From DATAMF01 sp964472565 (GTDB lineage Bacteria > Chloroflexota > Anaerolineae > Aggregatilineales > Aggregatilineaceae), in NCBI GenBank assembly GCA_964472565.1, contig CAYYNB010000151.1:1-15447 (forward strand): a DNA stretch of 15,447 bases. The letters run 5' to 3'. A program made the position numbers and the translations under genes. The notes beneath the pieces are model-generated. The model was not told the DNA's origin. It saw only the letters and a program-made list of their open reading frames with translations, and did not search any database. Each line of letters begins with the position of its first letter. Within the stretch, counting starts at the first letter, position 1. Positions 1 through 7,301 of this stretch are shown here, piece after piece.

Positions 1-7
1 CAAACGT

Positions 8-29
8 GGGTTAAAGGGGGGGGAGGGGG
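8..29. other. G-rich tract, possible G-quadruplex
   Basis: On the + strand there is a GGG at 8-10, then eight consecutive G (16-23), a single A and five G (25-29). This gives at least four runs of three or more G with short loops, which satisfies the simple G-quadruplex pattern. It lies about 140 bp upstream of the DrrA-type gene and close to the window edge. Whether it folds, or whether the homopolymer length is correctly assembled, cannot be told from the sequence. Confidence 0.4.
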
Positions 30-70
30 TGCCAATTTTCTCCGCGAATTTGATACTCGTTTCACCAGAA

Positions 71-127
71 TAGAACATATATTTGTATTTTTTATATAAT
101 TGGTCTTTCTTTTTATTTAGAACAGAT
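71..127 (+). repeat. Pair of TAGAACA[T/G]AT direct repeats upstream of the efflux genes
   Basis: TAGAACATAT at 71-80 and TAGAACAGAT at 118-127 match at 9 of 10 positions and lie 47 bp apart in the same orientation. They bracket the TATAAT at 95-100. They could be regulator half-sites in the drrA-type leader, but the region is AT-rich and chance similarity is possible. Confidence 0.3.
95..100 (+). promoter_or_regulatory. Candidate -10 element of the DrrAB-type operon
   Basis: A perfect TATAAT lies in the AT-rich leader, 65 bp before the start codon at 166. The hexamer 17 bp upstream (72-77, AGAACA) matches the -35 consensus at only three of six positions. This would be a weak or activator-dependent promoter, if it is one. 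The rest of bases 30-165 shows nothing else clear besides the ribosome binding site GGAGGT at 154-159. Confidence 0.3.
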
Positions 128-165
128 GTACAATAATGCCATCGTGAATTTATGGAGGTCACTCT

Positions 166-1155
166 ATGGATAGGAAACAGCTACACACTGCCGATAACGC
201 CATTGCAGTGCGGAATCTCCAGAAGTCGTATAAGGACCTCAAAGTCCTGCATGGCATTGATTTTAATGTCAGGCGCGGTTCGATCCTTGCCTTGCTTGGC
301 CCCAATGGAGCCGGTAAAACAACCACTATTCGCATCCTGAGTACGCTCCTGCCTCCCGACGGTGGCGAAGCCTATGTCAATGGATTTGATGTGGTGCAGC
401 AGGCTTGTGAAGTGCGGAGCAGTATCGGCTTAACGGGACAGTTTGCAGCGGTTGATGGTTATCTGACGGGTGAAGAGAATCTGCTCATGCTGGGTCGGCT
501 GTACCGCTTGAGTCACGCCGACACCAAACAGCGCACGCGTGAGTTACTGGAACAATTCGATCTGGTTGACGCCGCACAGCGTCCCGTCAAGACCTATTCC
601 GGCGGCATGAAACGCCGTTTGGACCTCGCCATGAGTCTCATTGCTTCGCCCCCGGTCATCTTTTTGGACGAACCAACAACCGGACTTGATCCGCGTAGTC
701 GTTTGAGTATGTGGGCCTTGATCAAAAATCTGGCAAATAGCGGTACCACCATTCTCCTGACCACGCAGTACATGGACGAAGCTGATTTTTTGGCCGATTG
801 GATTGTGGTCATTGATGAGGGTCGAGTCATTGCCGAGGGTGATGCCAATTCCCTGAAAGCACGGGTTGGTGCGGATCACGTTGATCTAATCATTTCCCGA
901 AACAGCAATTTTTCCCTTGCCCAGCGGGCAGTAGATGGCGCGAAGATTCAGGCCAATCCCGATCAGCGCGTGTTGACTATCGCGGCCAGTCATGGTGTGA
1001 CAACCGTCAAGCAGATTTTGCAGAGTTTAGAGGATGCCCAGATCGAGGTTGAAAGCCTGTCCATGCGCCGCCCGACGCTCAATGACGTATTTCTCTTCCT
1101 GACCGGAAATGGTGCTTCTAACGGCCACCCCAAAACCGAGGAGATGAAAAAATGA
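166..1155 (+). CDS. ABC transporter ATP-binding protein, DrrA (daunorubicin resistance) type
   Basis: This is the cytoplasmic ATPase that powers the ABC-2 permease encoded next, most likely as a homodimer in a drug or lipid-like exporter. The 329-residue protein shows Walker A (GPNGAGKT, residues 45-52), the signature YSGGM (144-148) and Walker B with catalytic glutamate (VIFLDEP, 164-170, Glu169). The switch position carries Gln201 (TTQYMDEAD) in place of the usual His, which is normal in the DrrA branch and not a defect. The C-terminal 100 residues, ending in an LNDVFL motif, match the DrrA-specific C-terminal domain. The start at 166 is supported by GGAGGT at 154-159. The stop overlaps the permease start by 4 bp (ATGA), so the two are translationally coupled. 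The exported substrate cannot be read from the sequence; the daunorubicin label is only a family name. Confidence 0.93.
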   Translation: MDRKQLHTADNAIAVRNLQKSYKDLKVLHGIDFNVRRGSILALLGPNGAGKTTTIRILSTLLPPDGGEAYVNGFDVVQQACEVRSSIGLTGQFAAVDGYLTGEENLLMLGRLYRLSHADTKQRTRELLEQFDLVDAAQRPVKTYSGGMKRRLDLAMSLIASPPVIFLDEPTTGLDPRSRLSMWALIKNLANSGTTILLTTQYMDEADFLADWIVVIDEGRVIAEGDANSLKARVGADHVDLIISRNSNFSLAQRAVDGAKIQANPDQRVLTIAASHGVTTVKQILQSLEDAQIEVESLSMRRPTLNDVFLFLTGNGASNGHPKTEEMKK

Positions 1156-1973
1156 GTGAGATTACCTTGCGAGCAACCGTCCAGGCTCAGCCAGAGTGCC
1201 GTTCCGATTGGTATTGGCTTGCCTCTGATTCATGGCTCATGGCGAAGCGCAGCGTGATGCATATCATCCGCAGTATGGATCAGGTCCTCTCTTTGATCCT
1301 CTTCCCGATCATGTTTATGCTGCTCAACCGCTATGTTTTGGGCGGTGCGATTGACACGGGTAACGTCAGTTACGCGAACTATCTGTTCGCCGGTATTCTG
1401 ATCCAGACGCTGGCTTTCGGTGCAAACTACACAACGATCAATTTAGCGGTCGATATGAAAGAAGGCATTGTGGATCGCTTTCGATCCCTTCCGATGGCAA
1501 GCACCGCCTTAGTCATCGGCCACATTGCCGCCGACCTGGTGCGGAATATCATTTCGGGGATCATCATCATTCTGGCCGGGTTTGCAGTTGGCTTTCGTCC
1601 GAATGCCAGTCTGATCGAATGGGTTTATGTCATTGGCTTGGCTCTGTTATTTACCCTGGCGATCTCATGGCTGTCTGCCATTCTGGGGCTTGTTGTCAAA
1701 AGCCTTGAAGCTGCCCAGTGGGTAGGTTTCGTCTTGATCTTCCCGCTCACTTTTGTGTCCAGTGCCTTTGTTCCCACCGCAACAATGCCCGACATCCTCC
1801 GTACTTTTGCCGAAAACCAGCCCCTGACTCACGCAATCAACGCGATCCGTGCTTGGTTGGTGGGTACGCCGCTCGATGATTCAGCCTGGTTGTCGGTCCT
1901 GTGGTCCGTTGGGATGATTGTGATCTCCGTCCCCATTACGGCCTGGCTGTTCAGACGCCACTCAATTCAATAA
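1152..1973 (+). CDS. ABC-2 type permease, DrrB type
   Basis: This is the membrane half of the exporter whose ATPase is the preceding, overlapping gene. The 273-residue protein has a cytoplasmic N-terminus and about six hydrophobic segments: roughly residues 45-60, 76-97, a third after the conserved loop, then segments beginning WVYVIGLALLF and WVGFVLIFPLTF, and a last one near the C-terminus. Two family hallmarks are visible: the loop EGIVDRFRSLPMAS and the stretch FPLTFVSSAFVPTATMP with the following ENQPLTHAINAIRAWL. Length and layout are typical of DrrB-like ABC-2 permeases. The ATG at 1152 shares bases with the upstream TGA and has a purine-rich GAGGAG at 1139-1144 before it. The substrate is unknown. 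A hairpin terminator follows. Confidence 0.92.
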   Translation: MSEITLRATVQAQPECRSDWYWLASDSWLMAKRSVMHIIRSMDQVLSLILFPIMFMLLNRYVLGGAIDTGNVSYANYLFAGILIQTLAFGANYTTINLAVDMKEGIVDRFRSLPMASTALVIGHIAADLVRNIISGIIIILAGFAVGFRPNASLIEWVYVIGLALLFTLAISWLSAILGLVVKSLEAAQWVGFVLIFPLTFVSSAFVPTATMPDILRTFAENQPLTHAINAIRAWLVGTPLDDSAWLSVLWSVGMIVISVPITAWLFRRHSIQ

Positions 1974-1995
1974 GCGGGAAGCGGTAGTTTCCTAC

Positions 1996-2031
1996 AGAGC
2001 GTACCAAGTCCAGTTCGATGGTACGCTCTTT
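1996..2031 (+). terminator. Intrinsic terminator after the DrrAB-type pair
   Basis: AGAGCGTACCA (1996-2006) pairs perfectly with TGGTACGCTCT (2019-2029), an 11-bp stem with a 12-nt loop, followed by TT and then C-rich sequence. It lies 22 bp after the permease stop. The T tract is short, so termination may be partial. Confidence 0.65.
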
Positions 2032-2128
2032 CCCCAAATATCCCCATCCTGAGAAACCAGCGCCCTCGCCCCATCGTACATAGATTATAGTGATCTGTTT
2101 TTCTTATCTGCTGCAATGGGGTATGGCG

Positions 2129-4690
2129 ATGCAATTGGCGACTAAGTTTTATGCACCCCCTGTGCGGTCAGAATGGGTTGTGCGCGCCCAGCTTATAGAC
2201 GATCTGAATGATGGCTTAAGCCACAAGCTAACGCTTGTGTCTGCCCCGGCAGGTTTTGGCAAAACGTCCCTGATCAGTGCTTGGTTAGCCAGCGTTGCGC
2301 TGCCCTGGTGTTGGTTATCATTGGATGAAGGGGATGATGATCTGGTCCGTTTTGTGAGTTACGTTTCGGCGGCTTTGCAGCGGATTCATCCCCGGATTGG
2401 CGAATCGCTTGATTCGGCACTTGGTACAGCGAAAATCCCGGCAGTAGAAACGCTGGCAGCGCTGCTGATCAATGATATTGTATCGACCAGGATCGAGCGT
2501 TTGATCCTCGTCCTGGATGATTACCAAAAGCTGACAGACCCGCGCATCCACGATTTTGTAACCTTCTTTATCGAACGTAAACCGCCTCAACTGCATATCG
2601 TGTTGCTCTGCCGCTGCGATCCGCCGTTTCCTCTTGCCCGTTGGCGTGTGCAGGGCGAACTGAACGAAATCCGGGAGCACGATCTGCGCTTCGAACACAG
2701 CGAAACGGCGCAGTATTTAAACAATGCGATGCATTTGAATTTGTCCACCGAGGCCATTACCCTGTTGGAACAACGGACGGAAGGGTGGATCGCCGGGTTA
2801 CATCTCGCCGCTTTGTCACTCAGAAACTGTACCGATCCACAAAGTTTTATCGAGTCATTTAGTGGTAGTCATCGGCATGTCATCGATTATTTGGCCGAAG
2901 AAGTCTGGCAGCGACAGCCGGAGTATATCCGTCTGTTTTTGAGCCAAACTTCTATCCTTGATCACTTATCTGCTTCGCTGTGTGACACGCTTACTGGACA
3001 AACCGGCAGCCACTGTATTTTGAAAGAACTGGAACAGGCGAACTTATTTGTGACCCCGTTTGGCGCTGGGCGTGAGTGGTTTCGCTACCACCCCTTATTT
3101 GCTGAATTTTTGCAGACCACGCTGGATCAGCAGCATAAGTTAGTGCTGCACCAACGTGCTAGCGGTTGGTATGAACAACACGGCATGTGGGAGCCGGCTA
3201 TCAATCATGCGTTGTTAGCCGGCGCATTAGATACTGCCGAGCGATTAATCGAAATCGCAGCGGAGAGTCTGATCTATAACGGGAATATGTCAATTGCACG
3301 GCGCTGGATCAATGCCCTGCCGGACAACCGGGTTCGAGCGAATTGGCAATTAGCAACCTATATGGGGTGGCTCCTGGTTGTCGATGGCAATATTGACGCT
3401 GCCGAGCAGTACGCGGATGAAGCCGAACTGCATCTACCACAGCCATCGAATCGGGGAAAACTGCTGGTGCTGCGGTGTTCCATTGCTATTGGTCGTCAGG
3501 ATTACGAACTTACACTTCGCCTTGCCACTGAGGCGCTCGCTCTCCTTACTCCCGATCAACTCAACTGGCGTTTGCTTGCGCTCTGGGAGCTGGCCGAAGC
3601 ACAAGAGCGAACGCGTCCGATTACCAACGCGATAAGCACGTTGTATGAAGCCAACCGTGTCGGGCGAATGATAAGCACCCAGCCGTTTGCCAGCATCATC
3701 ACGTCGTTTTTAGCGGCGGCGCTCGACAATCATGCGCAGCATCATGATGCGGTTGCTGTCTGCCAGCAGGTAATCAGCGAACGCATCACGCCCGCGTTCA
3801 GCCATCTGCTGAGCCGCCTGGGGATGCTCTATTATGAAGCGAATAAGCTGGCCGAAGCCCGTTACTATGTCGAACAGGGCATCACCTTGAGCGAGCGTTT
3901 TGATTTCAGCGGCGTGTTATCGTTTTCACAGGGTGTTGCCGCGCTGGTGCGGCATGCTCAGGGTGAGACATCAGCCGCGCTGGACCTGCTGCAACAAGCT
4001 CGGCAGTTTGATCTGCCGTTAGGCGATTTATCCTGGTTAGCTGCCGAAGAGGTCAATATCCGGCTGAGCCAGGGCGATCTACCCTATGCTGCGAATTGGG
4101 CTGCCGGAATCAGCCTGGACGATGAACCTCACTATTTAAAAGTGGAAACACAGCTTACCTTTGCACGGGTATTGTTGGCTCAGGGCCAGTTATCCGAGGC
4201 CGCTCACTGGTTAAGCCGCCTCGAACAATTTATGGTCGAGCGAAGTCTGCTTCGCTGGCTCATCACGGTGCGGATTCTCCAGGCACTGACGGCTGAACGC
4301 TTGGGCCAGGAGAGCGAATATCTCGCCTTAGCGGTCAGCAGTGCCGCTCCCCAGGAATATTACCGCGCTTTTCTGGATGAAGACCCGCTTATCTTATCCC
4401 TCCTCCCGCGTGTGCGCCGCGTAGCGCCGCTGTTTGTAGATCAACTCCTCCATTTTGCCAATCCCGGCCTGCCCAGGTCGTCACAGCCGTTAGCCGATCC
4501 CTTGAGCGAGCGTGAACTGGATGTCTTGCACCTGCTGGCGGCAGGTTTATCGAACCAGGAGATTGCGCAAGAGTTTGTGATTACCACCGGAACCGTGAAG
4601 CGGCATGTTCACAGCATCTTGGGCAAAATGGATGTAAGCAGCCGCAATCAGGCCGCAGCGAAGGCCCGTCAGTTGGGGCTGCTGGCATAG
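2129..4690 (+). CDS. MalT/LAL-type LuxR family transcriptional regulator
   Basis: This is a large ATP-binding transcriptional activator of the LAL (STAND ATPase) class related to MalT. Counting from the ATG at 2129 (853 residues), there is a P-loop APAGFGKTS at 39-47, a Walker B-like LILVLDD at 125-131, an NTPase/winged-helix region to about 350, then a long helical, TPR-like sensor region to about 780. The last 60 residues are a LuxR-type helix-turn-helix (LSERELDVLHLLAAGLSNQE, then EIA, TVKRHV). MalT itself is about 900 residues. The frame is open from a GTG at 2090, but GGGG at 2118-2121 lies 7 nt before 2129, and the family N-terminus (LATKFYAPP) begins there; 2123 is another option. A TATAGT at 2086-2091 without a good -35 could be a weak promoter and would exclude the GTG. 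The neighbouring efflux genes suggest it controls them; the inducer is unknown. Confidence 0.9.
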   Translation: MQLATKFYAPPVRSEWVVRAQLIDDLNDGLSHKLTLVSAPAGFGKTSLISAWLASVALPWCWLSLDEGDDDLVRFVSYVSAALQRIHPRIGESLDSALGTAKIPAVETLAALLINDIVSTRIERLILVLDDYQKLTDPRIHDFVTFFIERKPPQLHIVLLCRCDPPFPLARWRVQGELNEIREHDLRFEHSETAQYLNNAMHLNLSTEAITLLEQRTEGWIAGLHLAALSLRNCTDPQSFIESFSGSHRHVIDYLAEEVWQRQPEYIRLFLSQTSILDHLSASLCDTLTGQTGSHCILKELEQANLFVTPFGAGREWFRYHPLFAEFLQTTLDQQHKLVLHQRASGWYEQHGMWEPAINHALLAGALDTAERLIEIAAESLIYNGNMSIARRWINALPDNRVRANWQLATYMGWLLVVDGNIDAAEQYADEAELHLPQPSNRGKLLVLRCSIAIGRQDYELTLRLATEALALLTPDQLNWRLLALWELAEAQERTRPITNAISTLYEANRVGRMISTQPFASIITSFLAAALDNHAQHHDAVAVCQQVISERITPAFSHLLSRLGMLYYEANKLAEARYYVEQGITLSERFDFSGVLSFSQGVAALVRHAQGETSAALDLLQQARQFDLPLGDLSWLAAEEVNIRLSQGDLPYAANWAAGISLDDEPHYLKVETQLTFARVLLAQGQLSEAAHWLSRLEQFMVERSLLRWLITVRILQALTAERLGQESEYLALAVSSAAPQEYYRAFLDEDPLILSLLPRVRRVAPLFVDQLLHFANPGLPRSSQPLADPLSERELDVLHLLAAGLSNQEIAQEFVITTGTVKRHVHSILGKMDVSSRNQAAAKARQLGLLA

Positions 4691-4702
4691 CCTGAAATCA
4701 GT

Positions 4703-4725
4703 AATGTATCCTCGAATGTATCCTC
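4703..4725. repeat. Tandem 11-bp direct repeat upstream of the FtsX-like permease
   Basis: AATGTATCCTC occurs at 4703-4713 and again, identically, at 4715-4725, a period of 12 bp. The core TATCCT recurs a third time at 4755-4760, 36 bp (three periods) after the second copy. A second repeat, CCTG[A/C]AATCAGTA, lies at 4691-4703 and 4758-4770. The array sits between the MalT-like regulator and the permease. MalT-family activators are known to bind directly repeated short boxes, so this is a candidate operator by inference. Confidence 0.5.
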
Positions 4726-4740
4726 CGATAGACGACACAT

Positions 4741-4788
4741 CTTCCGATTCGAACTATCCTGCAATCAGTATCAGAGTGCAATCGGAAG
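4741..4788 (+). promoter_or_regulatory. Inverted repeat overlapping the ribosome binding site of the FtsX-like permease
   Basis: CTTCCGAT (4741-4748) is the exact reverse complement of ATCGGAAG (4781-4788), separated by 32 nt. The downstream arm contains most of the ribosome binding site GGAAGG (4784-4789) of the gene starting at 4796. In the mRNA the arms could pair and hide the site. Eight bp over a 32-nt loop is modest, so a protein-binding site or chance are alternatives. Confidence 0.4.
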
Positions 4789-4795
4789 GTTTGAA

Positions 4796-7261
4796 ATGTC
4801 GCATACACGCAGAAAGAAAATTATCGGTGACGTGCTGGCTCGCAAGGGCCGCACACTGCTTGTCTCCGCGGCGATTTTTGTCGGCATGGCGGGAACCGTT
4901 GCCCTGTTTTCGATGAGTGATGCCCTCATCAGCCAGCTTGAACGGGATATTGATGAAGGCAAACTTGCGATGGCTCAGGTTCAGGTAAATGCGAAGCCCG
5001 GCGCGACCTTTGATAACGTCGCCTATCTCAACGATCTCAGCCAGGCTTCCAACAGGGTGGTCGGTGGGGTGGAAGATGAAACCGTGTATTTCAAACTCTC
5101 ACCCGCCGCTGAGACGTTTGAGGAAGGCACGATCCAGGCTTATGAAGTGCTGGACCAGACGGGTCAGCTAACGAGCGTGTTCGGAGATGAATCACCGGTT
5201 GAACCGCTGCGGCTGAAAGCGGGTTCGTTTCCCACCGCAGGAGCCAACGAGGTTGTTGTCGAACAGCGTATGGCCGACAAATATAACCTTGAAGCCGGGG
5301 ATTCTTTATTCCTGCGGGTGCTCAGTCCCTCGCGGGAACAAAATGGCGCGGCTGGAACAACAGAAAGTTGGACGGTTTCAGGTATTGTGTTTGATGCATA
5401 TGCGGGTCTGACAGACCCCAAAGCGGCGTTGTATGCACGCGCTGATGATGCCATGTATCTGGTGGGCGTGCCCGGCTATACCGATTTATGGTTTCGCTTC
5501 AAGGATTTTCCGACTGCCGAAGATCAGATCGACAGTGTGGTGAACTGGATTGCGACGGAAACGCCCTATACCCCTGTTGGATCGGTGATCGAAGACCCCG
5601 CCCAAAGCGGTTTGCTTGAAGGCGCTCAAATGATCGGCAGCATCATGAGTTTTCTGGCGATCACGGCGCTGTTGGTGTCGGGTTTTCTGGTGATTAATGT
5701 GATTTCTACAATCGTCATGGAGCAGAAGCGCCAGATCGGGGTGATGAAGGCGTTAGGCGCTACCCGCTTCGATCATCTGGTGATCTATGCGGGTCTTGCA
5801 CTCGTGTATGGCATCTTGGGCGTTATCCCTGGCGTACTTGTCGGTGTTCCGGCGGGAAATGTGCTGGCCCATGCACTTGCACCGGAGCTTAATACCGTCC
5901 TGGAGGGGTTCCAAATCTCTCCATCCGCGATCATATTGGGCATCCTGTTGGGTTTGCTGATTCCGGTGTTGGCCGCGCTGCCGCCTGTTTTTAATGCATC
6001 GCGCATCCGAATTCTGGATGCAATAACCGATCTGGGTATCAATGCCGCCTATGGCAAAGGATTGCTGCCCCGCTTGATCAAACGTTTGCCTCTGCCGGTC
6101 ACGGTGCGCCAGGGTTTGAGCAACCTCACGTTGAAAAAAGCGCGTATGGCCTTCACAGTGATCACACTGGCGTTGGCGGTTGGGGCTTTTATGGGCCTTT
6201 TTTCTGCCTTCAGCCAACTGGCGCGAACACTGGATCAATTTCGCGCGAGCTACAATGTCCAGGTCGCGATTATGCCGCTTGAGGCACGTCACCCCGATGA
6301 GATTAAGCATCTGATTGCAGCCCATTTCGCTGATACTGTCCAGTCGATTACGCCGGGCTTTCAACTGGAAGTTGAGTTTGAGGGATATATACCCCAGGCG
6401 TTCGCCGGATCAACTGGGCAGATTACGGCCTATGGCTATGATCGAAACAATCCAGCCTTTCGGTTTAACCTGCGCGATGGAAGCCTGATTTCATCTGAAA
6501 ACGTGGCGTCGGGAATTATCCTTTCTACCCGGCTGGCGGACAGCATGCATAAAAACGTTGGGGATCGGGTGACGATGCAGGTACCCGGCGCGCGTGCCGA
6601 ATTTGAGATCGTGGGGATCGTCGAATTTCCATTCGATCAGGCGTGGATGCAATGGGAAACTCTGGCACAGCTTTCTGGCTATGAAGCCGAAGGCGTGGTC
6701 TATCCGCAGATGTATTTCATCAACACGACGGATTCCGCTGCCACTGCGGATAATTTAGACCAGATATTAAGCGAGATCAATGAGGTCTTTGCACTCGCGG
6801 GCATCCCCGTGTTATCCATCAACTTCGTACAAATGATTGACGAAGTGACACAGCGCTACACCTCGTTCCAGGTGATCTTCCAGCTTGTGGCCCTTCTGAT
6901 TGCGCTCGTTGGCGCACTGGGGTTGGTTATCACCCTGTCTATGAGCGTATTTGAACGCCAGAAAGAAATTGGCGTCATGCGTTCGGTTGGCGCAAGTTCG
7001 GCAGCAGTAGCCGCCCAGTTTGTAACCGAAGGCATGACAGTCGGCGTCATTGCCTGGATTGGCGGTGTACCGCTGATGCTCGGATTGGAATATGCCCTCA
7101 TTCAAATCACCGGCTTCGAAGGAGTTCTCCAACTGGAACTGACCCCCTCCGCCATTTTTATCGGACTGGGCGGCGTTCTGTTGCTCACCTTTGCCGCCAG
7201 CTTGATACCCGCGCTTTCGGCGGCGCGTAAAACCGTCTCGAATATCTTGCGTTACGCATAA
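4796..7261 (+). CDS. FtsX/MacB-like ABC transporter permease (two FtsX modules)
   Basis: This is a large membrane permease of the FtsX/MacB/LolC superfamily, which works as a mechanotransmitter driven by a separate ATPase and typically moves lipoproteins, peptides or drugs. The 821 residues form two repeated modules. The first transmembrane helix is at about 20-40, followed by an extracytoplasmic domain to about 275 and a three-helix bundle with the hallmark loop EQKRQIGVMKALGA (309-322). A helix near 450 (MAFTVITLALAVGAFMGLF) leads to a second extracytoplasmic domain and a bundle with ERQKEIGVMRSVGA (720-733). The C-terminus is intact. The start is supported by GGAAGG at 4784-4789. No cognate ATPase is present; the DrrA-type ATPase upstream belongs to a different permease class. 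Its position directly after the MalT-like gene suggests linked regulation. The substrate is unknown. Confidence 0.9.
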   Translation: MSHTRRKKIIGDVLARKGRTLLVSAAIFVGMAGTVALFSMSDALISQLERDIDEGKLAMAQVQVNAKPGATFDNVAYLNDLSQASNRVVGGVEDETVYFKLSPAAETFEEGTIQAYEVLDQTGQLTSVFGDESPVEPLRLKAGSFPTAGANEVVVEQRMADKYNLEAGDSLFLRVLSPSREQNGAAGTTESWTVSGIVFDAYAGLTDPKAALYARADDAMYLVGVPGYTDLWFRFKDFPTAEDQIDSVVNWIATETPYTPVGSVIEDPAQSGLLEGAQMIGSIMSFLAITALLVSGFLVINVISTIVMEQKRQIGVMKALGATRFDHLVIYAGLALVYGILGVIPGVLVGVPAGNVLAHALAPELNTVLEGFQISPSAIILGILLGLLIPVLAALPPVFNASRIRILDAITDLGINAAYGKGLLPRLIKRLPLPVTVRQGLSNLTLKKARMAFTVITLALAVGAFMGLFSAFSQLARTLDQFRASYNVQVAIMPLEARHPDEIKHLIAAHFADTVQSITPGFQLEVEFEGYIPQAFAGSTGQITAYGYDRNNPAFRFNLRDGSLISSENVASGIILSTRLADSMHKNVGDRVTMQVPGARAEFEIVGIVEFPFDQAWMQWETLAQLSGYEAEGVVYPQMYFINTTDSAATADNLDQILSEINEVFALAGIPVLSINFVQMIDEVTQRYTSFQVIFQLVALLIALVGALGLVITLSMSVFERQKEIGVMRSVGASSAAVAAQFVTEGMTVGVIAWIGGVPLMLGLEYALIQITGFEGVLQLELTPSAIFIGLGGVLLLTFAASLIPALSAARKTVSNILRYA

Positions 7262-7269
7262 GCATCACG

Positions 7270-7295
7270 AGGGGAATCCAATGCGGTTCCCCTTT
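7270..7295 (+). terminator. Hairpin terminator between convergent genes
   Basis: AGGGGAATC (7270-7278) pairs with GGTTCCCCT (7285-7293), nine pairs including one G-T, around a 6-nt loop, followed by TT. It lies in the 40-bp gap between two convergent genes and fits termination of the permease transcript on the + strand. On the - strand no T run follows the hairpin, so it would be a poor terminator for the GH2 gene. Confidence 0.6.
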
Positions 7296-7301
7296 GCGAT
7301 G

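Noticed and set aside
766..768. Gln201 instead of the switch His in the ABC ATPase, as a sign of an inactive enzyme
   Set aside because: TTQY is the usual sequence at this place in DrrA-type ATPases, and all other ATPase motifs are intact.
2090..2128. Longer N-terminus of the MalT-like regulator from a GTG at 2090
   Set aside because: The additional 13 residues do not fit the family N-terminus, and the only good ribosome binding site is spaced for the ATG at 2129.
5753..6364. A 203-codon open frame on the - strand inside the FtsX-like permease
   Set aside because: It is the complement of a hydrophobic-helix coding region, is rich in Gln, Arg and Asp from reversed codons, and has no support of its own.
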